Source of the DNA: Rothia mucilaginosa ATCC 25296
GTDB lineage: Bacteria > Actinomycetota > Actinomycetes > Actinomycetales > Micrococcaceae
Length of the DNA: 64,000 nt
Direction of reading: 5' to 3'
Assembly (NCBI RefSeq): GCF_000175615.1
Contig: NZ_ACVO01000015.1
Span: forward strand, 248,001 to 312,000
The notes beneath the pieces were generated by a model, which saw nothing but the letters and a program-made list of their open reading frames with translations, made no database searches and was not told where the DNA came from. Both the position numbers and the translations under genes were made by a program. Positions 42,338 through 51,340 of the stretch are shown piece by piece; position 1 is the first letter of the stretch, and each line of letters begins with the position of its first letter.

Positions 42338-43330
42338 GTGCTTATTGCACAGCGCCCCACTCTGACTGAAGAGGTCGTAGCGCCCAACCGCTCGCGCTTC
42401 ACCATCGAGCCTCTGGAGCCCGGTTTCGGCTACACCATGGGTAACTCCCTCCGCCGTACTCTGCTGTCCTCCATCCCCGGCGCCGCTGTTACCAGCGTCC
42501 GCATTGATGGCGTACTGCACGAGTTCAGCACCGTTCCCGGCGTGACCGAGGACGTCACTGAGATCATCTTGAACATCAAGAAGCTCTCCATCTCTTCTGA
42601 GAACGACGAGCCCGTCGTGGCCTACCTGCGCAAGCAGGGCGAAGGTGAACTGACCGCAGGCGACATCGAGGTTCCCGCTGGCGTGGAGATCCACAACCCG
42701 GAACTGCACCTGGCAACCCTGAACGCCTCGGCAAACTTCAACGCTGAGCTGGTTATCGAGCGCGGTCGCGGCTACGTGACTGCAGCTCAGAACAAGGTCG
42801 GCGATGGCGAGATTGGCCGTATCCCGGTTGACTCCATCTACTCCCCGGTTCTGAAGGTTACCTTCAGCGTGAACGCGACCCGTGTTGAGCAGCGCACCGA
42901 CTTCGACAGCCTGACCCTGGACGTCGAAACCAAGGAAGCCATCGCACCGCGTGACGCCGTTGCTTCTGCAGGCAGCACCCTGGTCGAGCTCTTCGGCCTG
43001 GCACGTGAGCTGAACATTGCAGCTGAGGGTATCGAAGTTGGCCCGTCGCCCGCCGACGAGTCCATGGCCGCTGATTTGGCACTGCCGATCGAGGACCTGA
43101 ACATGTCCGTCCGCTCCTACAACTGCCTCAAGCGCGAGGGCATCCACACCGTGGGTGAGCTCGTGACCCGCAGTGAAGCTGACCTGATGGACATCCGTAA
43201 CTTCGGTGCTAAGTCCATTGACGAGGTCAAGGCAAAGCTCATCGAGCTCGGCCTGGCTTTGAAGGACTCCCCTCCCGGTTTCGAGCCTGCTGCACGCCCG
43301 CTTGATGACGAAGACGGTTCCGGCGAATAA
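42338..43330 (+). CDS. rpoA: DNA-directed RNA polymerase subunit alpha
   Basis: The alpha subunit assembles the polymerase and contacts activators. It has 330 residues and starts with GTG after GAAAGGA. The N-terminal assembly domain has [20 protein letters not shown]. The C-terminal domain with [16 protein letters not shown] and the [13 protein letters not shown] helix spans about 250-310. The acidic tail DDEDGSGE ends the protein. Together with rpoB and rpoC this window supplies the full core catalytic set except omega. Confidence 0.99.
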   Translation: MLIAQRPTLTEEVVAPNRSRFTIEPLEPGFGYTMGNSLRRTLLSSIPGAAVTSVRIDGVLHEFSTVPGVTEDVTEIILNIKKLSISSENDEPVVAYLRKQGEGELTAGDIEVPAGVEIHNPELHLATLNASANFNAELVIERGRGYVTAAQNKVGDGEIGRIPVDSIYSPVLKVTFSVNATRVEQRTDFDSLTLDVETKEAIAPRDAVASAGSTLVELFGLARELNIAAEGIEVGPSPADESMAADLALPIEDLNMSVRSYNCLKREGIHTVGELVTRSEADLMDIRNFGAKSIDEVKAKLIELGLALKDSPPGFEPAARPLDDEDGSGE

Positions 43331-43435
43331 TTTCGACCGAATAGTTCACCCGGTTCCACCGGGATCAGTCAAACTTGATTCCCTAAGAGGCTCCGCTGCT
43401 GGGGCGTTAGGGAACGCAACTATGGAGATTTAACT

Positions 43436-44089
43436 ATGCCTACTCCCACTAAGGGTCCCCGCCTCGGCGGTTCCCCGACCCACGAGCGCCACATGCTCAA
43501 CAACCTGTCGGCGCAGCTGTTCCAGCACAAGCGCATCACTACCACCCTGACCAAGGCAAAGCGCCTGCGTCCGGTGGCAGAGCGCTTCATCACCTTCGGT
43601 AAGAAGGGCGACCTGGCTGCTCGCCGTCGCGTGCTGCGTTCCATCACCGACAAGTCCGTCGTGCACGAGCTCTTCACCGTTATTGCTCCGGCAATGGCAG
43701 AGCGCCCCGGTGGTTACACCCGCATCATCAAGATCGGTAACCGTAAGGGTGACAACGCTCCCATGGCAGTCATCGAGCTCGTCATGGAGCCCGTTGCAAC
43801 CAAGGGTGCAGTTGCTGAGGCAACCAAGGTTGCTGAGAAGGCAGCTGAGGCTCCCAAGGCTGAAGCAGCCGAGGGCCTGCCGGCAGGTTCCCACGCACCC
43901 CTGGAGTCCGGCGAGGCTCCCGAGGGCTTCGAGGTTAAGGGTAACGCCGATTCCATGAAGTACCACGTGCCCGGTTCCCGCTGGTACTCCAGCACCAAGG
44001 CTGAAATCTGGTTCGACTCCGCTGAGTCGGCAGAGGCTGCAGGTTACGCCCCCGCAGGTGGCGCAGCAGCACAGAAGGTTTCCGAGTAA
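43436..44089 (+). CDS. rplQ: 50S ribosomal protein L17 with C-terminal extra module
   Basis: L17 lies near the tunnel exit. It has 217 residues, far longer than the 120 or so of the core family ([20 protein letters not shown] and the rest, to about residue 120). An Ala/Glu/Lys linker leads to a compact C-terminal module at about 176-205, YHVPGSRWY then [12 protein letters not shown]. This resembles the short 'sunset' domain seen in some actinobacterial proteins; I am not certain of that match. It follows rpoA after 105 bases containing the stem TTCCCTAA/TTAGGGAA. Confidence 0.95.
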   Translation: MPTPTKGPRLGGSPTHERHMLNNLSAQLFQHKRITTTLTKAKRLRPVAERFITFGKKGDLAARRRVLRSITDKSVVHELFTVIAPAMAERPGGYTRIIKIGNRKGDNAPMAVIELVMEPVATKGAVAEATKVAEKAAEAPKAEAAEGLPAGSHAPLESGEAPEGFEVKGNADSMKYHVPGSRWYSSTKAEIWFDSAESAEAAGYAPAGGAAAQKVSE

Positions 44090-44105
44090 TACGGATCCCA
44101 GCTGA

Positions 44106-44122
44106 TTTAGGCTAAGCCTAAA
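44106..44122 (+). promoter_or_regulatory. 17-bp perfect palindrome after rplQ
   Basis: TTTAGGCTAAGCCTAAA is a perfect 8+1+8 inverted repeat 16 bases after the rplQ stop and upstream of truA. It could be an operator; its arms share TTAGGCT with iron-repressor sites, but the centre differs. Confidence 0.35.
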
Positions 44123-44128
44123 ATATGT

Positions 44129-44162
44129 CAATCCGCCGTCCACTGCTGTGGGCGGCGGATTG
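44129..44162 (+). terminator. Hairpin after rplQ, probable terminator
   Basis: CAATCCGCCGTCCAC and GTGGGCGGCGGATTG pair over 15 positions (one G-T) around TGCT. No T-run follows, so read-through to truA is possible. Confidence 0.6.
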
Positions 44163-44263
44163 GTGTATCTGCATACTTAACGAGGAGACGGTTCTTTGCG
44201 CATTCGCTATACAAGAGTCGATCCGTATTCTTCAACCGTCCTTTACCGCTGAAAGGCACACCA

Positions 44264-45229
44264 ATGCATAACGCTACTGCTTTAGAGAATCACGAAGCGC
44301 AGCCCTTCACTGCTACGCACCGCGTGCGCATTGATTGTGCCTACGACGGTTCTCTTTTTAGCGGGTGGGCTGCCCAACCGAACCTAGTTACCGTGCAGGG
44401 GGCCATTGAGAACGCCCTTGAACTGATTTTGCGGGCGCCTCACCGCGTGGTGGTCGCGGGCCGAACCGATGCCGGTGTGCATGCGGAAGCCCAGACCCTG
44501 CATTGCGATTTGAACGATGAGGATTGGACTCGCCTGCAAGGTCGAACGGGGGAGGACGACCCGACGGCTGCCCTGGGGCGCCGCCTCACCGGCGCTCTTC
44601 AGCGTTGTCTTTACGATGCGGAAGAGCAGTTGAACTTGCCGAAGAACGTTCGCGGTATTCTGCAGGGCGCTATTCAGATTCACCGCGTGAGTGAAGTTTC
44701 TTTTGAATTTGATGCGCGATTCTCGGCTACCGGTCGCCGCTACGTATATCGCATTGCAGATGGCGCGGCGAACGGTCTTAATCCTCTGCACCGTACCTAC
44801 ACCTGGGCGGTACCTGAGCACCTGGATTGTGCTGATCTTAACCAGTCAGCGCAGCAGCTACTCGGTCTGCGTGATTTTCTCTCCTTCTGCAAGCCGCGTG
44901 AAGGCGCGACCACGATTCGTGAGCTGCGAGAACTTAGCTTCACTCGTACTGAAAGTGGCCTTATTGAGGTGCGTGTGGTGGCTGATGCCTTCTGTCATCA
45001 CATGGTGCGTTCACTTGTGGGTGCGTTGGTGCTCTACGGCACGGGTAAACGTGACGCCGCCTGGTTGCGTGAGCGGATCGAGAACCCGGGACGCGAGGCT
45101 TCGCTGACTCTGGCGCCTCCGCATGCTCTGGCACTAGCTGAGATTTACTACCCTGCCCCGGAGTTGTATGGAGCGCAGGCGGAACGTGCTCGAGCAAAGC
45201 GCGAGGACCACGAAGCACAGAGCGCTTAA
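44264..45229 (+). CDS. truA: tRNA pseudouridine(38-40) synthase
   Basis: TruA modifies U38-U40 in the anticodon stem of tRNAs. It has 321 residues. The catalytic Asp is in AGRTDAGVHAEAQ. FDARFSATGRRYVYRI and the C-terminal CHHMVRSLVGALV are family motifs. GAAAGG lies about 10 bases before the ATG. It usually follows rplQ in this order in actinobacteria. Confidence 0.96.
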   Translation: MHNATALENHEAQPFTATHRVRIDCAYDGSLFSGWAAQPNLVTVQGAIENALELILRAPHRVVVAGRTDAGVHAEAQTLHCDLNDEDWTRLQGRTGEDDPTAALGRRLTGALQRCLYDAEEQLNLPKNVRGILQGAIQIHRVSEVSFEFDARFSATGRRYVYRIADGAANGLNPLHRTYTWAVPEHLDCADLNQSAQQLLGLRDFLSFCKPREGATTIRELRELSFTRTESGLIEVRVVADAFCHHMVRSLVGALVLYGTGKRDAAWLRERIENPGREASLTLAPPHALALAEIYYPAPELYGAQAERARAKREDHEAQSA

Positions 45230-45371
45230 CGCCCTGTGTATATTGAGCCCCGTCACGTTGCTCATGCGCCGTGAAGCGTCGCGGGGGAGTGCAACTACCT
45301 CAGGTGAATTACACGGATGGAATTTAAAATGTGTTTAAGGCAAAAAAGCCCTATTTTTAAGGCTTTGGCGG

Positions 45372-45400
45372 TGGATTAAGCACTCGACGTCCTGTATAGT
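45372..45400 (+). promoter_or_regulatory. Candidate rplM promoter
   Basis: TATAGT (45395-45400) in CCTGTATAGTCTT, the same core as rpsL and rplN; the -35 at 17 bases is a weak TGGATT. The space 45230-45371 holds no gene, only a weak AAAGCC/GGCTTT hairpin near 45346. Confidence 0.6.
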
Positions 45401-45406
45401 CTTGAT

Positions 45407-45439
45407 ATGTTGTGCGTGTTCTACCCGAGCGCGCTCTAA
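45407..45439 (+). CDS. Possible leaderless 10-residue leader peptide of rplM
   Basis: ATG lies exactly 6 bases after the -10, the spacing of a leaderless mRNA, and encodes MLCVFYPSAL followed by TAA. The stop is inside the 5' arm of the leader stem at 45434-45477. Short enough to be chance; the positions make it worth noting. Confidence 0.3.
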   Translation: MLCVFYPSAL

Positions 45440-45477
45440 ATCGCTGTCTAGTTGCAGGACGTTAAGGCGATATAGAG
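45434..45477 (+). promoter_or_regulatory. Leader hairpin upstream of rplM
   Basis: CTCTAAATCGC (45434-45444) and GCGATATAGAG (45467-45477) pair at 10 of 11 positions. It lies between the promoter and rplM and overlaps the end of the short leader ORF. It may be an autoregulatory site for L13 or S9; no protein is assigned. Confidence 0.45.
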
Positions 45478-45593
45478 TACGGGCAGAACGGGCGGCAGCT
45501 CGGTCCTCACCCGGGTGTTCGTCATGCACGTAAGTAAAAGGCGCGATACCCAACTAAGCGCCGTATGTACATTTCGAGACAAAGGCCAATATT

Positions 45594-46037
45594 TTGCGCA
45601 CTTATACTCCCAAGCCCGGCGAAGTCGAGCGCCAGTGGCACGTCATTGACGCCACCGACGTTGTTCTCGGCCGCCTCGCAAGCCAGACCGCTATCCTGCT
45701 GCGCGGTAAGCACAAGCCGACTTTTGCTCCCCACGTTGACACCGGTGACTTCGTTATCATCGTGAACGCTGAGAAGGTCGCCCTGACCGGTGCAAAGCTC
45801 GAGCAGAAGCGTGCATACCGCCACTCGGGTTACCCCGGCGGTCTGAAGTCCGTGAACTACGCAGAGCTGCTTGAGACCAACCCCGTTCGCGCGGTTGAGA
45901 AGGCTGTCAAGGGCATGCTGCCCAAGAACAAGCTCGCTGCACAGCAGCTCAAGAAGCTGAAGGTCTACGCTGGCCCCGAGCACCCGCACGCGGCACAGCA
46001 GCCCAAGACCTACGAATTCAACCAGGTCGCCCAGTAA
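45594..46037 (+). CDS. rplM: 50S ribosomal protein L13
   Basis: L13 is an early 50S assembly protein. It has 147 residues and starts with TTG at 45594, after AAAGG; the usual family start [20 protein letters not shown] is matched. [15 protein letters not shown] and the C-terminal [11 protein letters not shown] are typical. It forms an operon with rpsI, 32 bases downstream. Confidence 0.97.
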   Translation: MRTYTPKPGEVERQWHVIDATDVVLGRLASQTAILLRGKHKPTFAPHVDTGDFVIIVNAEKVALTGAKLEQKRAYRHSGYPGGLKSVNYAELLETNPVRAVEKAVKGMLPKNKLAAQQLKKLKVYAGPEHPHAAQQPKTYEFNQVAQ

Positions 46038-46069
46038 TTCGGGCCTACGAAGAAACAATAGGAGAAATC

Positions 46070-46561
46070 GTGGCTCAGAACGAAGAGCAGATCGTAGTCG
46101 AGGAAGAGCTGACCAGCTACACCTCGGATTCCGCTGCCCCCGCAGCGGCTAAGGCAGCACGTCCGGCACTGACCGTTGCAGGCGCAGCAGTTGGTCGCCG
46201 CAAGGAAGCAGTCGCACGCGTTCGCGTTGTGCCCGGTTCCGGTAACTGGACCATCAACGGTCGTAGCCTGGAAGACTACTTCCCCAACAAGCTGCACCAG
46301 CAGGACGTCAACCAGCCCTTCAAGCTCCTGGAGCTCGAGGGTGCATACGACGTCATCGCACGCATCAACGGTGGTGGCCCCTCCGGTCAGGCAGGTGCTC
46401 TGCGCCTGGGTATCGCTCGTGCACTGAACGAGATCGACCGCGAGAACAACCGCCCCGCACTGAAGAAGGCTGGCTACCTGACCCGTGACGCACGCGTCAT
46501 CGAGCGTAAGAAGGCTGGTCTTAAGAAGGCACGCAAGGCTTCGCAGTTCTCCAAGCGTTAA
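46070..46561 (+). CDS. rpsI: 30S ribosomal protein S9
   Basis: S9 has a C-terminal tail that contacts the P-site tRNA anticodon ([11 protein letters not shown]). It has 163 residues: an acidic N-terminal extension of about 40 residues precedes the core [16 protein letters not shown]. It starts with GTG after TAGGAGA. A terminator follows at once. Confidence 0.98.
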   Translation: MAQNEEQIVVEEELTSYTSDSAAPAAAKAARPALTVAGAAVGRRKEAVARVRVVPGSGNWTINGRSLEDYFPNKLHQQDVNQPFKLLELEGAYDVIARINGGGPSGQAGALRLGIARALNEIDRENNRPALKKAGYLTRDARVIERKKAGLKKARKASQFSKR

Positions 46562-46582
46562 TCGCTGGTTTTCACGAAGCGT

Positions 46583-46620
46583 TACGCCCCGCTTCTCCTT
46601 CGGGAGATTCGGGGCGTTTT
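46583..46620 (+). terminator. Terminator of rplM-rpsI
   Basis: ACGCCCCG and CGGGGCGT flank a TCTCC/GGAGA inner stem with a TTC loop, followed by TTTTGCG. Confidence 0.92.
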
Positions 46621-46676
46621 GCGTATCTACTCACCGTGAGCGTTACAAGGTTATAGGGTGCATATAACTGTTACGT

Positions 46677-46705
46677 TTGTTCATCGAAGAGCACACCGGT
46701 AGAGT
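46677..46705 (+). promoter_or_regulatory. Candidate ppk2 promoter
   Basis: TTGTTC (46677-46682), 17 bases, TAGAGT (46700-46705). Just upstream are CTCACCGTGAG (46630-46640) and GTTATA/TATAAC (46650-46668), possible regulator sites. Confidence 0.5.
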
Positions 46706-46741
46706 TAAAGGGTCAAAGCAGACAGGAAGAAAAGAGTACTC

Positions 46742-47809
46742 ATGGCAGAGCAGAATCCCTCCACCCAGCCCGAAGAGAAGGCTGTGGAGGCTCCTCAGAC
46801 TGAATCCCACCACCACGCCGCTGAAGGCGCACACGCACACACCGGTTCTGAGAAGAAACAAGCCATCAAGGAAGCCCTGAAGCCCCAGGCACGCCGCACC
46901 TCCGTTGTCGAAGACTACTCGGCAGAGCTGGACGAAATGGCTTCCCTCACCCGCGCCCTCGGCAAGGACAAGAAGGACGACGAAACCTCGCAGGCATGGA
47001 AGAAGGGTTACCCCTACGACACCAAGCTCAGCCGTAAGGCATACGAGAAGGAAAAGCGTGCCCTGCAGATTGAGCTGCTGAAGCTGCAGCTCTGGGCTAA
47101 GTCCACCGGTCAGAAGATCCTCATCATCTTCGAAGGCCGTGACGCAGCAGGTAAGGGTGGCTCCATCAAGCGCTTCACCGAGCACCTGAACCCCCGTGGC
47201 GCTCGCGTTGTGGCGCTGGAGAAGCCGACCGATATCGAACAGACCCAGTGGTACTTCCAGCGTTACATCAAGCACCTGCCCTCCGGCGGCGAAATCGTCC
47301 TGATGGACCGCTCCTGGTACAACCGTGCCGGCGTTGAGCGCGTTATGGGCTACTGCACCCAGGCACAGTACTTCGAGTTCATGCGCGAAGTTCCGGACCT
47401 GGAGCGCATGCTGGTGAACTCCGGTATCCACATCATCAAGTTCTGGTTCTCCGTCACCCGCGAAGAGCAGCTCGCACGCTTCACCTCCCGCCGTACCGAC
47501 CCGGTTCGCCAGTGGAAGCTTTCCCCCACCGACCTGGCATCCCTGGACAAGTGGGACGACTACACCGCGGCAAAGGAAGCAATGTTCTTCTACACCCACA
47601 CCGGTGACGCCCCCTGGACCGTTATCAAGTCCAACGACAAGAAGCGCGCACGTCTGGAAGCAATGCGTTACGTGCTCTCCCAGTTCGACTACCCCTCCAA
47701 GGACGAGGCAGTCGTGGGCGAGCTCGACTCGCTGATCGTTCGCTCCGCATCACACGTCTTCGAGGACGAGTCCGGTGACTCCCCCGACGGCTTCCCCGTC
47801 GTCAAGTAA
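46742..47809 (+). CDS. ppk2: Polyphosphate kinase 2
   Basis: PPK2 transfers phosphate between polyphosphate and nucleotides (GDP or ADP). It has 355 residues. After a His/Ala-rich start (SHHHAAEGAHAH) comes the kinase domain: Walker A FEGRDAAGKGG with K138 and the DRSWYNR motif at 189-195. The single-domain form with RRTDPVRQWKLSPTD is typical of class I PPK2. It follows the rplM-rpsI terminator and is monocistronic. The nucleotide preference cannot be read from sequence. Confidence 0.93.
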   Translation: MAEQNPSTQPEEKAVEAPQTESHHHAAEGAHAHTGSEKKQAIKEALKPQARRTSVVEDYSAELDEMASLTRALGKDKKDDETSQAWKKGYPYDTKLSRKAYEKEKRALQIELLKLQLWAKSTGQKILIIFEGRDAAGKGGSIKRFTEHLNPRGARVVALEKPTDIEQTQWYFQRYIKHLPSGGEIVLMDRSWYNRAGVERVMGYCTQAQYFEFMREVPDLERMLVNSGIHIIKFWFSVTREEQLARFTSRRTDPVRQWKLSPTDLASLDKWDDYTAAKEAMFFYTHTGDAPWTVIKSNDKKRARLEAMRYVLSQFDYPSKDEAVVGELDSLIVRSASHVFEDESGDSPDGFPVVK

Positions 47810-47879
47810 GCGTTGAGAGATAAGGGAGAGTAACAACTCAACCTTGCGGCGGTATAACCGCTAAACAGCTTGCCCTGTG

Positions 47880-47931
47880 AAGGTGCCTGCCTCTCTTTTC
47901 CCTCTCTGGGAACTGAGAGCAGGCACCTTTG
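47880..47931 (+). terminator. Terminator after ppk2
   Basis: AAGGTGCCTGCCTCTC and GAGAGCAGGCACCTT pair with one bulge, followed by TTGCG. Confidence 0.85.
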
Positions 47932-48039
47932 CGCGTCTACAGAAACATTGGCTATGAAGCAGATATGTAGCCGCTGAAAATCACTTTCTGATTCTGAAGA
48001 AAATGCGGTGTATACGCCTGAGGAGAGTTATGCGCATCG

Positions 48040-48045
48040 TAAAAT
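48040..48045 (+). promoter_or_regulatory. -10 element of a possible leaderless glmM promoter
   Basis: TAAAAT lies 6 bases before the GTG start, so the transcript could begin at the start codon. AAAAGG in the gap could instead serve as a ribosome binding site for a longer transcript. No -35 was recognised. Confidence 0.4.
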
Positions 48046-48051
48046 AAAAGG

Positions 48052-49410
48052 GTGACTGAACGACTTTTTGGAACCGACGGCGTACGCGGTCTGGCAAACG
48101 ATGTAATTACTCCCGCCCTGGCTATGGAGCTCGCGCAGGCGGCCTCTATTGTGCTGGGCTTTGACACGGTAGAAGAGGGTGTACGCCCCCGTGCCGTGAT
48201 CGCAAATGACTCCCGATCCTCTGCAGACTTTATTGTCTCTGCGATGAAGGCTGGCTTCGCTAGCGCAGGTGTTGACGTGCTGGACGCCGGCATTGTCCCC
48301 ACCCCCGCAGCAGCTTACCTGGTGGCACACACCGGTGCTGACTTCGGCGTGATGATTTCTGCATCGCACAACCCCGCAGCGGACAACGGCATTAAGTTCC
48401 TGGCCCGAGGCGGCCAGAAGCTGGAAGACTCCGTTGAGGACGCCATTGAGCGCGTCTACCGTGAGAAATCCTTCCGCTACCCGACCGGTGGTGCTGTGGG
48501 TACCGTCAAGCCCCTGGAGAACGGTACCGAGGCTTACGTGAAGCACCTGGTCTCCACCCTGCCCGAAGGCAAGCCCCTCGCAGGCAAGAAGATTGTTCTG
48601 GACTGCGCAAACGGTGCGGCATACGCAGCATCTCCCGCAGCTTTCGAAGCGTTGGGTGCAGAGGTTATCGCACTGGCTGTAGAGCCCAACGGCACCAACA
48701 TCAACGACGGCGTGGGCTCCACCCACCCCGAGAAGCTGCAGGCAGCAGTCGTTGAGCACGGCGCGGACCTCGGCATCGCCCACGACGGCGACTCCGACCG
48801 TTGCCAGGCAGTTGACGAAAAGGGCAACCTGGTAGACGGCGACCAGATCATGGCTATCCTTGCTGTTGCTGCTAAGCGCGAAGGCAAGCTCGCAAAGGAC
48901 ACCCTCGTCGCAACCGTGATGAGCAGCCTGGGCCTGGAGCTGTACCTGCGCGAGCACGGTATTACCCTCGGCCGCACCGCTGTGGGCGACCGCTACGTCC
49001 TCGAGTCTATGCGCGAGCACGGCTACAACCTCGGTGGCGAGCAGTCCGGCCACGTCATCATGAGTGACTACGCAACCACCGGTGACGGCGTTCTGACCGG
49101 CATCCAGCTGGCTGCAGAGGTGGCTCGTAGCGGTCAGACCCTCTCGGAGCTGGCATCCCGCATGCAGCCCACCCCGCAGCGCCTGATCAATGTCAAGGGC
49201 GTTGACCGTGCGGCGGTCAAGACCAACGAGGCGCTCGCCACCGCTGTGAGCGAGGCTGAAGGCGTACTGGGTGAGAGCGGCCGCGTGCTGTTGCGTGCAT
49301 CCGGCACTGAGCCTCTGGTCCGCGTGATGGTTGAGGCTGCAACCCAGGAGCAGGCTGATGAGGTTGCTCAGCAGCTGGCTGATGTTGTGGCTATGGAACT
49401 GGCACTCTAA
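48052..49410 (+). CDS. glmM: Phosphoglucosamine mutase
   Basis: GlmM converts glucosamine-6-phosphate to glucosamine-1-phosphate for UDP-GlcNAc and peptidoglycan. It has 452 residues. The phosphorylated serine is S105 in [13 protein letters not shown]. The Mg-binding loop DGDSDR is at 245-250, and the sugar-binding GEQSGHVI follows. The C-terminal [15 protein letters not shown] binds the phosphate. It starts with GTG. glmS, the preceding enzyme, is 3 kb downstream. Confidence 0.97.
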   Translation: MTERLFGTDGVRGLANDVITPALAMELAQAASIVLGFDTVEEGVRPRAVIANDSRSSADFIVSAMKAGFASAGVDVLDAGIVPTPAAAYLVAHTGADFGVMISASHNPAADNGIKFLARGGQKLEDSVEDAIERVYREKSFRYPTGGAVGTVKPLENGTEAYVKHLVSTLPEGKPLAGKKIVLDCANGAAYAASPAAFEALGAEVIALAVEPNGTNINDGVGSTHPEKLQAAVVEHGADLGIAHDGDSDRCQAVDEKGNLVDGDQIMAILAVAAKREGKLAKDTLVATVMSSLGLELYLREHGITLGRTAVGDRYVLESMREHGYNLGGEQSGHVIMSDYATTGDGVLTGIQLAAEVARSGQTLSELASRMQPTPQRLINVKGVDRAAVKTNEALATAVSEAEGVLGESGRVLLRASGTEPLVRVMVEAATQEQADEVAQQLADVVAMELAL

Positions 49411-49452
49411 ACGTATTCTCTTCCGGTGCGAAGACTGGAATGGAGGATAGAG

Positions 49453-49490
49453 AAAGGGCTGGGAAGGTAACACCTTCCCAGCCCTTCTTC
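49453..49490 (+). terminator. glmM terminator
   Basis: AAGGGCTGGGAAGG and CCTTCCCAGCCCTT form a perfect 14-bp stem with a TAACA loop, then CTTCGTT. Confidence 0.93.
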
Positions 49491-49519
49491 GTTATCATGG
49501 GCGGGGGACGAGGATACGG

Positions 49520-49553
49520 AAAACCCCCGTATCCACAGGGGATACGGGGGTTT
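49520..49553 (-). terminator. mscL terminator
   Basis: AAACCCCCGTATCC and GGATACGGGGGTTT form a perfect 14-bp stem, placed so as to end the convergent mscL transcript. Confidence 0.85.
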
Positions 49554-49580
49554 AAAAGTTAGTGTTAGAGAGCAGAGAAA

Positions 49581-49955
49581 TTACTTCTTTGCCAGAGCGT
49601 CGCGGATCTCCTTCAGGAGTGCGATCTCGGTCTCTTCCTCTTCTTCCTCTTCCTCAGCCTTGTTCTTTGCTGCCAGCTCGGTCAGCTTCTGAACGGGCAG
49701 AACAACTGCGAAGTACACAGCAGCTGCAATCAGGATGAAGTTAACAACAGCGGTCAGGAACACGCCAACCTTGATCTGGTCAAAGACCAGGAACTCGTCG
49801 AAGTTGGGGGACTTCACCAGCATCGAGATGGCGGGCATCAGGACGGACTGGACGAGTGCGTTCACCACAGCGGTGAAGGCGGTACCCATGATCAGACCAA
49901 CTGCGAGGTCGATGACGTTACCGCGGATCAGAAAATCTTTAAAACCCTTAAGCAT
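49581..49955 (-). CDS. mscL: Large-conductance mechanosensitive channel
   Basis: MscL is a pressure-release channel of the plasma membrane, opening under osmotic downshock. The ATG at 49955 gives 124 residues and the family start MLKGFKDFLIRGNVIDLAVG. Two transmembrane helices lie at about 15-45 and 70-95. The C-terminal bundle is unusually rich in Glu (a run near residue 105) before LLKEIRDALAKK. The frame is open upstream, but those residues do not match. There is no Shine-Dalgarno site; a -10 (TATTCT) lies 7 bases before the ATG. Confidence 0.94.
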   Translation of the reverse strand: MLKGFKDFLIRGNVIDLAVGLIMGTAFTAVVNALVQSVLMPAISMLVKSPNFDEFLVFDQIKVGVFLTAVVNFILIAAAVYFAVVLPVQKLTELAAKNKAEEEEEEEETEIALLKEIRDALAKK

Positions 49956-49962
49956 GAGATAT

Positions 49963-49968
49963 AGAATA
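49963..49968 (-). promoter_or_regulatory. -10 element for leaderless mscL
   Basis: On the minus strand TATTCT precedes the ATG by 7 bases (ATATCTC), with no ribosome binding site, as in leaderless actinobacterial genes. Confidence 0.4.
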
Positions 49969-50247
49969 GCGCCTTTCAGGTGTTCAAAATGCCATATTCT
50001 GAGAAAATTTTCACCGTAAAGCATGTGTTTTTCTTCACAGCGGGTCCGCGGTGCCCAATACTTAAGGTCTAGGTCACATAAAGGTGAGTAAAAATCTCTG
50101 AAACCTGCGAAAAACCGCGGATTTACGCGGCGTGTACGCGAAAAAATATGCATCTGCTGTGCCTATTTATCTCCGGCACGGAAGCTAGAAATACGATGCA
50201 CATCACCACTTGATGCACCGGGTAAGGCTGAAAGCTTAGCCCAGACC

Positions 50248-51189
50248 CTAGTTCCCATTTGCATAATCGGGTGCCGCACCCGTACCGATAAACTCCTCAA
50301 AAGTCTTCGCACCCGAAGACACATACTCCTGAGCAATCTGCACACCCACATAACGGTAATGCCACGGCTCAAAACGATAACCGGTCACCGACTGACGACC
50401 ATCAGGGAAACGCAAAATATATCCGTAACGCGGAGCATTCTTCGCCAACCACTGACCAGCCAGCGTATCGCGGTAACACTCTTCCAGGCGGCAACCCTCA
50501 GGAGAAGCAAAATCAATCGCCAAACCCGTCTGATGCTCCGAATAGCCGGGACGAGCCGACAACTGATCCGCCACCTGCTGACCGTTCACCGAAACCCAAT
50601 ACTGATAGGTCTGCTGCTGCACCGCATACGAACGATACGCGCTAGAAACAAGCAGAGTCACGCCGTCGGTCGCCGCCGCATCAACCATCGTGTCCGCCGC
50701 CTTAGCGGCCTCAGCACGCAATTGATGACCGTAGAACTCCACCAGGTCACTCGGCTCCCAGTCCTGTTGCTCAAAGGGGCGCATCTTATTTACGAGGCAA
50801 CGCAACGAGTCCGGCTGAGACTCAACACTGGGCTGAGCAAGAGCCAACGGGGACGAAGACGCGCTCGCAGAAGCCGAAGCGCTTGCAGAAGCACCGGTAG
50901 CAGAAGCAACAGGGGAGGGCGCGGCAGAAGAGGTCGCCGCAGTGGAAGAGACACTAGAAGAAGCCGTTGAAGCCGTCGCAGACTCAGAAGCAGAAGCGCT
51001 CGCTGCAGAAGATGAAGAGGAGGCACCCTGACCCTGTGAACCACCCTGCGAACCACAAGCCGCCAATAGTGCGGTACCGCCAACCCCCAAAGCGGCACCC
51101 AAGAGAGCGCGGCGGTTCACTGCAGAACTATTAACCGCAGAACTATTAAGAGACTCCTGAGCGGTAGACGTACGGTGCAGGGACTTCAC
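50248..51189 (-). CDS. VanY-like D-alanyl-D-alanine carboxypeptidase lipoprotein
   Basis: This M15B-type peptidase should remove terminal D-Ala from peptidoglycan stems on the outer face of the membrane. It has 313 residues and starts with GTG after GAGGAG. The N-terminus has RRALLGAALGVGGTALLAAC: twin arginines R26-R27 and a lipobox with C45, so Tat-exported lipoprotein is likely. A Ser/Ala linker covers 55-115. The zinc site is SEHQTGLAID (H219, D226) and EPWH (E274, H277), with SAYRSY upstream. A duplicated NSSAV lies at 15-24. It is separate from coaA by a terminator. Confidence 0.92.
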   Translation of the reverse strand: MKSLHRTSTAQESLNSSAVNSSAVNRRALLGAALGVGGTALLAACGSQGGSQGQGASSSSSAASASASESATASTASSSVSSTAATSSAAPSPVASATGASASASASASASSSPLALAQPSVESQPDSLRCLVNKMRPFEQQDWEPSDLVEFYGHQLRAEAAKAADTMVDAAATDGVTLLVSSAYRSYAVQQQTYQYWVSVNGQQVADQLSARPGYSEHQTGLAIDFASPEGCRLEECYRDTLAGQWLAKNAPRYGYILRFPDGRQSVTGYRFEPWHYRYVGVQIAQEYVSSGAKTFEEFIGTGAAPDYANGN

Positions 51190-51220
51190 AATAACTCCTC
51201 ATCATGGCGTAGATGCAAAC

Positions 51221-51274
51221 AAAAAGCGCCGGAAGCCTAAACCCACCCCGCGAGGGAGTGGAACCTCCGGCGCC
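51221..51274 (-). terminator. coaA terminator
   Basis: On the minus strand GCGCCGGA and TCCGGCGC form an 8-bp stem around a structured loop, followed by TTTTTG. It lies 65 bases after the coaA stop. Confidence 0.8.
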
Positions 51275-51340
51275 TTCTACTAGAATGCACCACAATACCG
51301 GCTAAAAGCCGCACACGAACACTAAAAACCTAAAGAACCT

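Noticed and set aside
49956..50153. Longer MscL N-terminus
   Set aside because: The added 66 residues are not membrane-like or conserved, and the family start is MLKGFKDFLIRG.
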